DNA of 9,684 bases, from positions 1 through 9,684 of the forward strand of contig CAJXTP010000099.1 of assembly GCA_913061335.1 (NCBI GenBank), given 5' to 3'. Positions 1 to 6,522 of the stretch are shown in pieces (the stretch's first letter is position 1; each line of letters opens with the position of its first letter). Under the pieces are notes generated by a model. The model searched no databases. It was not told where the DNA came from and saw only the letters and a program-made list of their open reading frames with translations. Origin of the DNA: an uncultured Loktanella sp. GTDB lineage: Bacteria > Pseudomonadota > Alphaproteobacteria > Rhodobacterales > Rhodobacteraceae. Position numbers and translations under genes: made by a program.

Positions 1-77
1 TCCCTGCCCTGATCTTGCTCAGCATGATCTACTTTCTCCAAAAGGGCCGCGCTTCCAAAGAAGGAGTTCCAGCATGA
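1..77 (+). CDS. C-terminal end of a membrane protein, probably a transporter subunit (partial)
   Basis: Reading from base 3, an open frame runs through 24 codons to TGA at 75-77. It starts PALILLSMIYFLQ, a hydrophobic stretch like the end of a transmembrane helix, followed by a basic tail (K, R, K) that suggests a cytoplasmic C-terminus. The stop overlaps the uspA start as ATGA at 74-77, so the two genes are probably translationally coupled. TRAP-transporter operons often end in a universal stress protein gene (the TeaABC-TeaD arrangement), and TRAP uptake of DHPS is known in roseobacters. A TRAP large subunit is therefore a reasonable guess from context, but the visible residues are too few to name the family. 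Confidence 0.55.
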   Translation, partial: PALILLSMIYFLQKGRASKEGVPA

Positions 78-505
78 GCCGTTCAGTCCTGTGTGCAGTC
101 GACATCAGCAATGTCGGTAAAGATGACCAAGTCCTAAAGACGGCCAAACGTTTGGCCGATCTTGACGGCGCACAGCTTGATGTTGTCACGGTTATTCCAG
201 ATTTTGGCAAAAGCTTGGTCGCTGGTTTCTTTGATGCCTCGCATCATGCCGAAGCGTTGAAAGCTGCCAAAGAAGAGCTCAAACAGCAGATCATTGCGAG
301 CCTTGGACTAGACGCCGTTGCTGACATTCGTCACGTCGTGGCAACAGGCAGCGCCTATGAGGAAATTCTGCGCACCGCCAAAGAAACCGGATGCGGTCTG
401 ATCGTAATCGGGGCGCACAAGCCTGACTTTGCCGACTATCTTTTGGGTCCAAACGCCGCGCGTGTTGTACGTCATTCGCAATGTTCGGTACATGTTGTGC
501 GTTGA
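74..505 (+). CDS. Universal stress protein, UspA family
   Basis: Single Usp domain of 143 residues, a usual length for the family. It opens with the beta-strand MSRSVLCAVDIS and ends with strand-forming VIGAH (111-115) and SVHVVR (138-143). The nucleotide-binding region at 113-129 reads GAHKPDFADYLLGPNAA. It keeps glycines G113 and G125, but not the full G-x2-G-x9-G-(S/T) ATP motif: K116 stands where the second G would be and P126 follows G125. ATP binding is therefore uncertain. The start at 74 has a good Shine-Dalgarno AAGGAG at 61-66, 7 bases upstream, and overlaps the stop of the preceding membrane protein gene. In TRAP systems such a protein binds the transporter and tunes uptake; a similar role here is inferred from position. 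Cytoplasmic. Confidence 0.92.
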   Translation: MSRSVLCAVDISNVGKDDQVLKTAKRLADLDGAQLDVVTVIPDFGKSLVAGFFDASHHAEALKAAKEELKQQIIASLGLDAVADIRHVVATGSAYEEILRTAKETGCGLIVIGAHKPDFADYLLGPNAARVVRHSQCSVHVVR

Positions 506-523
506 ACCAACAAGGCCGCCAAA

Positions 524-1084
524 ATGACCCAGCTGCCAAACGAATGCTATGCGCCAATCACAGATGACGCATGGCCCGCCGAGATTGCGGACATGTTGTC
601 TGGTTTTGCTGGCGGCCTAAACGTTTATCGTACCATGGCCCATCACCCTGCCCTTCTTACGGCTTGGACAAATCTGCGCGAACATGTGGTCAACAAAACG
701 ACATTGGGGGCTGTGCGCAGTGAGGTCGTGATCCTGCGCACGGGCACCCGCCTTGGGTCATCGTACGAATGGCATCAGCACATCATTCGCGCCCGCAAAT
801 GTGGGATTGATGATAGTCGAATTGCCTCGCTTGGCGGGTCGACCACAAGTATGTTGCCTGACGATGCAACCATTGCATCTGCTGTGGATGAACTGTTTGC
901 CGGGCATAAAATTTCCAGACAGACAGAGGCCGCGCTGCGCGCCCTCGTCGGCAAACACGGCGTTCTGGACGTTATCGCGACCGTCGGGTTTTATTCCACG
1001 TTGGGTTATATCCTGAACACATTTGAGACACCGCTGGATCAAGACATTGCTGCCCAATTACGTGCCGATCCGCTGATTATCTAA
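524..1084 (+). CDS. Carboxymuconolactone decarboxylase (CMD/AhpD-like) family protein
   Basis: 186 residues, mostly helical, with the CMD-family core at about residues 45-110. The recognisable motif is VILRTGTRLGSSYEWHQHIIRARKCG (split here only for reference: residues 69-94), containing the YEW-H-x-H pattern (E82, H84, H86). The redox pair CxxC of AhpD peroxidases is missing, since T73-G-T-R-L stands before the motif and C93 is isolated. A thiol peroxidase role is therefore unlikely. Proteins of this subtype are common in proteobacteria and mostly of unknown function; some act on lactones or as decarboxylases. The gene starts 18 bases after uspA, with only a weak upstream AAGG, and probably shares its transcript. 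The substrate cannot be told from sequence. Confidence 0.85.
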   Translation: MTQLPNECYAPITDDAWPAEIADMLSGFAGGLNVYRTMAHHPALLTAWTNLREHVVNKTTLGAVRSEVVILRTGTRLGSSYEWHQHIIRARKCGIDDSRIASLGGSTTSMLPDDATIASAVDELFAGHKISRQTEAALRALVGKHGVLDVIATVGFYSTLGYILNTFETPLDQDIAAQLRADPLII

Positions 1085-1168
1085 CCAAGGGCCATCAGAA
1101 AAACCGATTGAATTGGCGCCATGCGCAGTGTCAGATAGCGGAACATCCGCGCAAAAAGGACCACGCTC

Positions 1169-2026
1169 ATGTCAAACGCAGTTGCCCTGTTGGGCACCAA
1201 AGGCGGACCAGCCGTCAGGCCCGGTTCAACCATGCCAACGTCGAGCTTGCTAACGCTTGGTGGCAGGCAGATCGTTGTGGACTGCGGGTTGGGGGTCGCA
1301 CGCGGTTTGGTCGATCAGGGAATGCAGCTCAAAGACCTCGAACTCATCTTCGTTACCCACCTTCATTCGGATCATTATCTGGAACTTGGGCCGCTGTTAC
1401 ATACCGCTTGGACGGCAGGCTTAAAGACTGTTGTTGATATTTTGGGACCCGCTGGACTGAATACCTACTGGACCCATTTTGTCGCGTCCATGCAGGCCGA
1501 TATCGATTTGCGGATCACAGATGAGGGCCGCCCAGACCTGCGTGATTTAGTGCGCATACATGAGATCGACGCAGGCGACGTGATGCAAGATGGCGATATG
1601 ACCGTGCGTGCGATGCGCGTGTCCCACCCGCCGCTTGTCGATTGCTTTGCGCTGTCATTTGAAACGCCGTCATGCCGTGTCGTATTTTCGGGCGACACCG
1701 CCTATTTGCCCGCGCTGGCGGATTTTGCGCAAGGGGCCGATCTACTTATCCACGAGGCGATGTTGCGCGCCGCACTTGCGCCTTTAGTTGCGCGCGTAGG
1801 CAATGGTGATGACCGCCTGATGCAGCACCTGCTACGCAGTCACACAACTGCAGAGGACGCAGCGCGCATCGCAACCGCTGCTGGCGTCAAAGCATTGGCG
1901 CTTCACCATTTGCTACCATCCGATGACCCTGATTTTACCGCAGCCGATTGGGATGCCGCCGTGACGCCGCATTGGACGGGGCCGTTCCATCTTGGGACCG
2001 ACGGGATGCGCATCACGTTGCCGTAA
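1169..2026 (+). CDS. MBL-fold metallo-hydrolase, RNase Z/arylsulfatase-like subgroup
   Basis: 285 residues with a full set of metallo-beta-lactamase metal ligands: THLHSDH at 63-69 (H64, H66, D68, H69), H153 in VSHPP, D176 in SGDT, and H246/H247 in LHHLLP. IHEAM (194-198) and RSHTTAEDAARIA (223-235) resemble the motifs of the RNase Z-like subgroup, which also holds arylsulfatases and other small-molecule hydrolases. No signal peptide is evident, so it is probably cytoplasmic and binds two zinc ions. It starts with ATG after AAGGA at 1156-1160. It lies 84 bases after the CMD-like gene, on the same strand, and is the last gene before a hairpin terminator. The organism will have its own RNase Z or other tRNA-maturation enzymes, so a metabolic ester, lactone or sulfate ester substrate is more likely; this is inference. 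Confidence 0.9.
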   Translation: MSNAVALLGTKGGPAVRPGSTMPTSSLLTLGGRQIVVDCGLGVARGLVDQGMQLKDLELIFVTHLHSDHYLELGPLLHTAWTAGLKTVVDILGPAGLNTYWTHFVASMQADIDLRITDEGRPDLRDLVRIHEIDAGDVMQDGDMTVRAMRVSHPPLVDCFALSFETPSCRVVFSGDTAYLPALADFAQGADLLIHEAMLRAALAPLVARVGNGDDRLMQHLLRSHTTAEDAARIATAAGVKALALHHLLPSDDPDFTAADWDAAVTPHWTGPFHLGTDGMRITLP

Positions 2027-2030
2027 AAAA

Positions 2031-2052
2031 GGGCGCCCATAGTCGGGCGCCC
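2031..2052. terminator. Bidirectional intrinsic terminator between converging operons
   Basis: Two copies of the self-complementary octamer GGGCGCCC (2031-2038 and 2045-2052) flank the 6-base loop ATAGTC, giving an 8-bp all-GC stem. On the - strand the hairpin is followed by TTTTTT (complement of A2025-2030), a strong U-tract for the comE end. On the + strand it is followed by AATTGTTT, a weaker tract for the MBL gene. The site fills the 32-base gap between the two stop codons. Confidence 0.85.
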
Positions 2053-2058
2053 AATTGT

Positions 2059-2613
2059 TTAGCTCGCAACCGCAGTCATAAACCGATCACGGATCACGAC
2101 GGGGTCCATTGTGATGACGGGCAGTTTGATGTTGCCGCTGTCACATTTGGACACGATCACGGTCATCTGTTTGCTGTCGATCGCGGCTTGCAGGACTTTA
2201 CCAGTGTCTTCGGCCTTGCAGGTCACGACGTTTTCGCAACCACAGGCGGCGGCGACGGCTTCTAGCTTGGTTTTCTTGCCCGCATATGTCGGCTGATCGC
2301 CCGTGGACCCGTAAGATCCGTTGTCGATAATCAACAAAATATAGTTGTCAGCCACGTTGTTGGCGATTGTTGGCAGCGTGCCAAGGTTCGTCAAAACAGA
2401 GCCGTCACCGTCAATGGAAATGACGGTTTTCGGTTGCGACAAGGCAAGCCCAAGGCCGATGGACGACGACAGACCCATCGTGCCGAGCATGTAGAAGTTA
2501 CGCGCGTTGTCGTCGATCATATGCAGCTCTTGGCTGGGCAAACCGATGTTACAAACGACCAATTGGTCACGCAGGATTGGCGCGATATCGCGCAGAATTT
2601 CTGATCTGATCAT
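2059..2613 (-). CDS. comE: Sulfopyruvate decarboxylase, beta subunit (TPP-binding)
   Basis: 184 residues, close to the roughly 190 of known ComE proteins. It carries the thiamine diphosphate/Mg motif: GDGS at 69-72 and, 26 residues on, DNGSYGSTG at 98-106, with the typical helix GTMGLSSSIGLGLAL (44-58) before it. Together with the alpha subunit it makes one complete TPP enzyme, which is the split form of the fold found as one chain in phosphonopyruvate decarboxylase. The reaction is sulfopyruvate to sulfoacetaldehyde plus CO2, in the cytoplasm. The start at 2613 is chosen because it forms ATGA with the comD stop and gives the family length; the reading frame runs further upstream but only inside comD. 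GGGGAGG at 2626-2632 may serve as ribosome binding site. The sulfonate substrate is inferred from the split architecture and from hpsN in the same operon. Confidence 0.85.
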   Translation of the reverse strand: MIRSEILRDIAPILRDQLVVCNIGLPSQELHMIDDNARNFYMLGTMGLSSSIGLGLALSQPKTVISIDGDGSVLTNLGTLPTIANNVADNYILLIIDNGSYGSTGDQPTYAGKKTKLEAVAAACGCENVVTCKAEDTGKVLQAAIDSKQMTVIVSKCDSGNIKLPVITMDPVVIRDRFMTAVAS

Positions 2614-3116
2614 TGGTCGCCGTAGCCTCCCCAGAACGACGCATCCGTCAGGATCGCCACAGGTTTGTTGCACATGAATGTGTATTTCAGGATCGCGTCG
2701 AGCTCGTCCACATCGCTTTCCTTATGGAAATGATATGTCGGGATGCTGAGCTGGTTCAGCAACGCCTTGGTGTGCACGGCCATTTCGACCTGACAAGCCA
2801 CAGGTTCGCGTAGCTCGCCGCGGTAGGAAATTAGCATCGGCAACGGCATCCGGTAATATTGGGTCAGCGTCGCGAGCGTGTTGATCGTAACCCCGATGGC
2901 GGTGTTTTGCATGATGATCGCAGGACGTTTGCCGCCCATAAATGCACCGGCACAAAGGCCCATGCCCTCGTCTTCTTTGTTGGACGGGATGTGGAAAATC
3001 TCATCGCGGTCTTCGACTTCTTCAATGACACCGGCCAGCTGCTTGCATGGCACGGTCGTCACAAATGAGATGTCGTTGGCAATAAAGTCATCGACGATCT
3101 TTTTGGATATGGACAA
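2610..3116 (-). CDS. comD: Sulfopyruvate decarboxylase, alpha subunit
   Basis: 168 residues, matching the usual length of ComD (about 170). It is the pyrimidine-binding half of a TPP enzyme. HIPSNKEDEGMGLCAGAF (42-59) is the typical segment with the cofactor-activating glutamate, probably E50 by comparison with phosphonopyruvate decarboxylase, and it is followed by QNTAIGVTINTL (70-81). VPCKQL (22-27) is the conserved VPC start of these enzymes. The start codon is TTG at 3116: a strong AGAGGAG lies 7 bases upstream, and no ATG or GTG start lies nearby in frame. It begins 4 bases after the Zn-dehydrogenase stop and overlaps comE by ATGA, which favours equal amounts of both subunits. A phosphonopyruvate role is the main alternative, but no phosphonate genes are near. 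Confidence 0.85.
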   Translation of the reverse strand: MSISKKIVDDFIANDISFVTTVPCKQLAGVIEEVEDRDEIFHIPSNKEDEGMGLCAGAFMGGKRPAIIMQNTAIGVTINTLATLTQYYRMPLPMLISYRGELREPVACQVEMAVHTKALLNQLSIPTYHFHKESDVDELDAILKYTFMCNKPVAILTDASFWGGYGDQ

Positions 3117-3120
3117 GAAT

Positions 3121-4110
3121 CTACTCCTCTTGGTCTGGAATCAAAATAATTTTTGGTGAGGCCACACGGCCTGCACGCAAATCCGAAAACGCCGCAGCAC
3201 CTGCATGTAACGGACGGGTTTCAACCCAATCCAATGCACCAAGCTGACCATCAAAAATCGCCTGCGCAGTTTCGCGAAAGTCAGCCATCGTATACGTATA
3301 CGTACCGATAAACGTAATTTCCTGCAGCGTCATGCGCCGAATATCAAGGCCACCAGTGCCTTCACCCAACCCGATATGCGCGATCACACCTCCAGGATGG
3401 GTCATCTCAGTTGCGTCAGCGCGGGTCGACGCATAACCGACCGCATCGACGACAAGATGGGCCTGCCCGTCAAAACCACCAGCGCCCACAGCGACAAATC
3501 CGTCGATACTATCCAGCATCGCGCGGCGCATGTCATTGGGTTCAATCACCGTGATATCAACCGCCCCAAAGGCACGCAGTGCAAGTGCGGCACCAACGCC
3601 AATCGCACCGCCGCCAATGACCAAACACCGGGCTTGATCCAACGGGCGGTCCACGGCTTCTTCGGCCAAGCGCACAGCATGCCACCCGCAGGCCAACGGC
3701 TCTGCAAGTGCGGCTTTCTCGAATGAAATATGTTCCGGTACGGTAACCAAATTCGCGTCCGCCATCACGATGAATTGCGCAAATGCACCTTCGCGCGGCG
3801 GCATTGAGATGATCATGCGATCAGGACACAAATTGTCGCGGCCACGCTTACAGGCATCACATGTGCCGCAGGTCACCAACGGGTTGATCGTAACCCGACG
3901 ACTCGTCCCGTCCACGACACCCGCCGCCTCGTGACCAAGGATCAGTGGCGCAGGACGTCGGTCGTCATGCCCCAAATATGCATGCATATCTGACCCACAC
4001 AGGCCGGACGCATAAACGCGCACCAACGACTGGTCAGGGCCCACCAAGGGACGCGGCATGTCGCGCATCTCCAGCGTCTCGACCCCAGTATAGACCAGTG
4101 CACGCATCAT
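3121..4110 (-). CDS. Zinc-dependent (MDR) alcohol dehydrogenase, candidate DHPS 2-dehydrogenase
   Basis: 329 residues, medium-chain dehydrogenase/reductase of the sorbitol/threonine dehydrogenase type. The N-terminal GroES-like domain holds the catalytic zinc ligands C38 (GLCGSD), H60-E61 (GHEAAG) and E137 (AEPLAC), and the structural zinc cysteines C81, C84, C87 and C95. The Rossmann motif GGGAIG is at 166-171, and E190 at the end of the second strand favours NAD over NADP. The gene overlaps hpsN by ATGA at 4107-4110 and has no Shine-Dalgarno of its own, so its translation probably depends on hpsN. In the Cupriavidus DHPS pathway two extra dehydrogenases, HpsO and HpsP, act at C2 and interconvert DHPS enantiomers. 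This enzyme probably fills one of these roles, but I do not assign which. Another secondary alcohol substrate remains possible. Confidence 0.88.
   Translation of the reverse strand: MMRALVYTGVETLEMRDMPRPLVGPDQSLVRVYASGLCGSDMHAYLGHDDRRPAPLILGHEAAGVVDGTSRRVTINPLVTCGTCDACKRGRDNLCPDRMIISMPPREGAFAQFIVMADANLVTVPEHISFEKAALAEPLACGWHAVRLAEEAVDRPLDQARCLVIGGGAIGVGAALALRAFGAVDITVIEPNDMRRAMLDSIDGFVAVGAGGFDGQAHLVVDAVGYASTRADATEMTHPGGVIAHIGLGEGTGGLDIRRMTLQEITFIGTYTYTMADFRETAQAIFDGQLGALDWVETRPLHAGAAAFSDLRAGRVASPKIILIPDQEE
3124..3130 (-). promoter_or_regulatory. Ribosome binding site that fixes the TTG start of comD
   Basis: On the - strand AGAGGAG sits 7 bases before TTG (3116-3114) and overlaps the end of the upstream dehydrogenase gene, whose TAG stop is at 3123-3121. 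No other start codon in frame is close, so this site decides the comD start. Confidence 0.7.
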
Positions 4111-5414
4111 TCGCTTGCAGACAAATCAAAGTTTTCACCGGGGAAGTACTTGGCCAGCCGAACGTCTGCTGCGCGGGCGTGGCCTTCCATGCCTTCAAGC
4201 CGTGAAATCCGTGCGGTTGCAACACCAACACGTTTTGACCCTTCTCGCGTGGCGCGCTGCCAAGTGACGATCTTCATGTACTTGTGCACCGACAATCCGC
4301 CAGTATATCGGGCTGATCCAGATGTCGGCAAAACGTGGTTGGTACCCGATGCTTTGTCGCCGTAGGATACCGTGGTTTCTTCGCCCAAGAACAGCGAGCC
4401 ATAGCAAAGCAGACGGCCAAGCCACCAGTCCAGATCATCCGCCTGAACGGTCAAATGCTCGGGGGCATAGTCATCGGAACATGCAGCCATTTCTTCGCGG
4501 TTGGAGCAAACGATGACCTCTGCGTAGTCACGCCACGCGGCCTCAGCGTTTTGGCGATTTAGCTCTGGCAGATCAACGATCAAATCAGGGACAATGTCCA
4601 TGACCTTGCGGGCCAAACCTTCATCATCAGTAACCAGCCAAACGGGCGAATTGTAGCCGTGCTCGGCTTGGCTAACCAAATCGACAGCGACGATCATCGG
4701 GTCTGCTGTCTTATCAGCAAGGACCAAACTATCAGTCGGGCCAGCGATCATATCAATGCCAACACGCCCAAACAAAATACGCTTTGCCTCGGCAACAAAC
4801 TGATTGCCTGGGCCCACAAGAATGTCGGCTTTCGGCAAGTCAAATAGGCCAAACGTCATGGCAGCCACACCCTGAACCCCGCCCATCGCAAGGATCTTAT
4901 CCGCGCCGCACAGGTCGGCAGCATAGATAATCGCAGGGTTCACGCCGACACCAGCACGGGGTGGAGAACACGCAACAATATGCTCGCATCCAGCGACCTT
5001 TGCAGTGGTTACAGTCATGATCGCACTGGCGATGTGGGAATAGCGACCGCCCGGAACATAGCAGCCAGCAGCGCGCACTGGGATCGCCTTTTGACCCGCA
5101 ATCAAGCCCGGCACGATCTCTGTTTCGACATCGGTCATCGTGGATTTTTGCAGTTTAGCAAAGCGGCGCACGTTGTCGTGGGCGAACTGAATATCAGCCT
5201 TAAGCTTTTCAGGGACCAGCGCTGAGGCCGCCGAGATTTCGTCCGCAGACAGGATCACGCTGCCCTCATATTTGTCGAACTTGGTGGCATAGTCCAGCGC
5301 GACCTGATCGCCACCCGCTTCGATATCCGACAGGATCTTTTGCACCGTATCGCGCACATCGCCCGAATCGGTCATGGCCGTTTTTGTCGCAGTTTTCAGA
5401 TAATTACGTGCCAT
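4107..5414 (-). CDS. hpsN: Sulfopropanediol 3-dehydrogenase (DHPS 3-dehydrogenase, HisD-family)
   Basis: 435 residues, a histidinol-dehydrogenase-family protein that oxidises (R)-2,3-dihydroxypropane-1-sulfonate to (R)-3-sulfolactate in two NAD-dependent steps through sulfolactaldehyde. Zinc ligands of HisD are kept: Q249 and H252 (VSQAEHGY), D353 (YGDKASGTNHV) and H412 (EGMEGHARA). The catalytic pair E319-H320 (APEHLTV) and GPGN (201-204) are also present. GPTDS at 225-229 replaces the GPSE of true HisD, and the segments AAGCYVPGGRYSHIASAIMT and GGLSVHKYMKIVTWQR fit HpsN as I remember it. Start ATG 5414 is chosen because AGGA lies 8 bases upstream at 5423-5426 and MARNYLK fits HpsN N-termini; an in-frame TTG at 5432 would sit upstream of this site. 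It is the first gene of the operon, downstream of LacI-type operators. Automatic pipelines may call it histidinol dehydrogenase, but it has no histidine-biosynthesis neighbours. Confidence 0.92.
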   Translation of the reverse strand: MARNYLKTATKTAMTDSGDVRDTVQKILSDIEAGGDQVALDYATKFDKYEGSVILSADEISAASALVPEKLKADIQFAHDNVRRFAKLQKSTMTDVETEIVPGLIAGQKAIPVRAAGCYVPGGRYSHIASAIMTVTTAKVAGCEHIVACSPPRAGVGVNPAIIYAADLCGADKILAMGGVQGVAAMTFGLFDLPKADILVGPGNQFVAEAKRILFGRVGIDMIAGPTDSLVLADKTADPMIVAVDLVSQAEHGYNSPVWLVTDDEGLARKVMDIVPDLIVDLPELNRQNAEAAWRDYAEVIVCSNREEMAACSDDYAPEHLTVQADDLDWWLGRLLCYGSLFLGEETTVSYGDKASGTNHVLPTSGSARYTGGLSVHKYMKIVTWQRATREGSKRVGVATARISRLEGMEGHARAADVRLAKYFPGENFDLSASE

Positions 5415-5446
5415 CAAGATGATCCTAACCAAAAGTGAGCTCCCTA

Positions 5447-5464
5447 AATGTAAGCGCTTACATT
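5447..5464. promoter_or_regulatory. LacI-family operator O1 (perfect 18-bp palindrome)
   Basis: AATGTAAGCGCTTACATT is identical to its own reverse complement and carries the central CG step typical of LacI/GalR-family operators. It lies in the divergent gap between hpsN and the LacI-type regulator, over the proposed -10 element of hpsN. The neighbouring regulator is the obvious candidate to bind it. Confidence 0.88.
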
Positions 5465-5475
5465 GCGCAAAGCAA
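5447..5475 (-). promoter_or_regulatory. Probable promoter of the hpsN operon
   Basis: On the - strand TTGCTT (5475-5470) and TACATT (5452-5447) are 17 bases apart and read as -35 and -10 elements. A transcript would start near 5440, leaving a short leader of about 26 bases with the hpsN ribosome binding site. Both elements lie inside the operators, so repressor binding would block RNA polymerase. The match to consensus is only moderate (3/6 and 4/6). Confidence 0.5.
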
Positions 5476-5491
5476 GCGCTTACATTACACT
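5463..5491 (+). promoter_or_regulatory. Possible promoter of the regulator gene
   Basis: TTGCGC (5463-5468) and TACACT (5486-5491) are 17 bases apart on the + strand. A start about 7 bases downstream would fall at or next to the ATG at 5498, so the message could be leaderless; no clear Shine-Dalgarno precedes this ATG. The match to consensus is modest and the assignment tentative. Confidence 0.35.
5469..5486. promoter_or_regulatory. LacI-family operator O2 (imperfect copy)
   Basis: AAAGCAAGCGCTTACATT repeats O1 with two changes, both in the left half; the right half is identical. Its centre is 22 bp from the centre of O1, about two helical turns, so two repressor dimers could bind on the same face. 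It sits over the proposed -35 of hpsN and just upstream of the proposed -10 of the regulator gene, which suggests autoregulation. Confidence 0.82.
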
Positions 5492-5497
5492 GACCAG

Positions 5498-6520
5498 ATG
5501 AGCATCAAAACCCACCCAACCCTGCAAGACGTCGCCGTGTCCGCTGGTGTTTCAACGGCAACGGTCAGCCGCGCTCTCAATGACCCCGACAAGGTCGGAC
5601 AAGCAGCCCGCGATCGGATCGACCACGCAATCGCGGTTCTTGGCTACACCCCCAATTTTGGGGCGCGCGCACTCGCGACCAACCAAACAAACACCGTGGG
5701 CGCGATTATTCCAACCCTGTCGAACGCTATGTTTGCCAGCGGCATCCAAGCATTTCAGGAGGTGCTTGCAGAGGCAGGGGTCACTTTGCTGATCGCCACA
5801 ACAGGTTACGATCCCGAAAACGAACTGCGCCAAATCAAGTCACTAATGTCCCAAGGGGCAAGTGGGCTGCTGCTAATCGGGAACGACCGGTTGGATGAAA
5901 CGCGCAAATACCTTGCAACGCGGCGCACACCGCATGTGATCAGTTGGTGCTTCCATGATGGTACGGATCAAATGTTTGTCGGTTTTGACAATTACGCTGC
6001 CGCCTATGACGCAACCCAGCGCGTGCTGGCCAAAGGCCATAAACGCATCGGTATCATCGCTGGTGATTGCGCAACAAACGACAGGGCGCGGGCGCGACGC
6101 GACGCTGCAATTGCGGCCATTGACAGCGCGGCGGATGCTCAAGTTGTGCAAGTCATCCAAGCCCCCTACCGGATTGACGCCGGCAGGCAAGCTTGCGAAG
6201 AAATCCTAAGCTTTGCCAACCGTCCAACAGCCTTAATCTGCGGCAACGATGTGCTGGCCGCGGGCGCGATGATTGCAGCCCGAAGCCTTAACCTAAAAAT
6301 ACCAGATGACATTTCAATCATTGGCTTTGACGACATCGGCTTGGCGTCCGTCGTGAGCCCGCCAATGACTACCGTTCAGGTGCCGCAGATTGAAATGGGC
6401 CGCGCCGCAGCGACGCTGTTGCTTGATGTTGTTGCCGGAAAACCCGACCTGACAGGGGAGCGCTTGGACACCCAATTCATTGAACGCGGCTCGCTTGGGC
6501 CCGTGCCGGAAAAGGACTGA
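5498..6520 (+). CDS. LacI/GalR-family transcriptional regulator, likely HpsR-type
   Basis: 340 residues with the standard two-part layout. The N-terminal helix-turn-helix is at about residues 8-29 (TLQDVAVSAGVSTATVSRAL), and the hinge with ARALA is at 56-60. A periplasmic-binding-protein-like effector domain follows from about 65 and includes GFDDIGLASVVSPPMTTV near the C-terminus. The start ATG at 5498 gives the usual short N-terminus. A GTG at 5435 is in frame but would put both operators inside the coding sequence. The gene is divergent from hpsN, and the shared gap holds two LacI-type operators, so it probably represses hpsN-comE and itself and is released by DHPS or a related compound. 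In Cupriavidus the DHPS cluster regulator HpsR is also LacI-type, which supports this role. The effector cannot be read from sequence; a sugar-acid ligand is the alternative. Confidence 0.92.
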   Translation: MSIKTHPTLQDVAVSAGVSTATVSRALNDPDKVGQAARDRIDHAIAVLGYTPNFGARALATNQTNTVGAIIPTLSNAMFASGIQAFQEVLAEAGVTLLIATTGYDPENELRQIKSLMSQGASGLLLIGNDRLDETRKYLATRRTPHVISWCFHDGTDQMFVGFDNYAAAYDATQRVLAKGHKRIGIIAGDCATNDRARARRDAAIAAIDSAADAQVVQVIQAPYRIDAGRQACEEILSFANRPTALICGNDVLAAGAMIAARSLNLKIPDDISIIGFDDIGLASVVSPPMTTVQVPQIEMGRAAATLLLDVVAGKPDLTGERLDTQFIERGSLGPVPEKD

Positions 6521-6522
6521 CA

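Noticed and set aside
2614..2673. A longer comE start inside comD
   Set aside because: The extra 20 residues are out-of-frame comD sequence; ATG 2613 gives the family length and the ATGA coupling.
2059..3116. Phosphonopyruvate decarboxylase
   Set aside because: That enzyme is normally one chain, with phosphonate genes nearby. Here it is split into two subunits in an operon with hpsN. It remains the second choice.
4107..5432. Calling the gene histidinol dehydrogenase (hisD) of histidine biosynthesis, and starting it at TTG 5432
   Set aside because: GPTDS replaces GPSE, the sequence fits HpsN, and the neighbours are sulfonate genes. The TTG start lies upstream of the ribosome binding site that serves ATG 5414.
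5435..5497. GTG start at 5435 adding 21 residues to the LacI regulator
   Set aside because: The extra codons would cover both operators and the promoters, and LacI-family proteins begin close to the helix-turn-helix as they do from ATG 5498.
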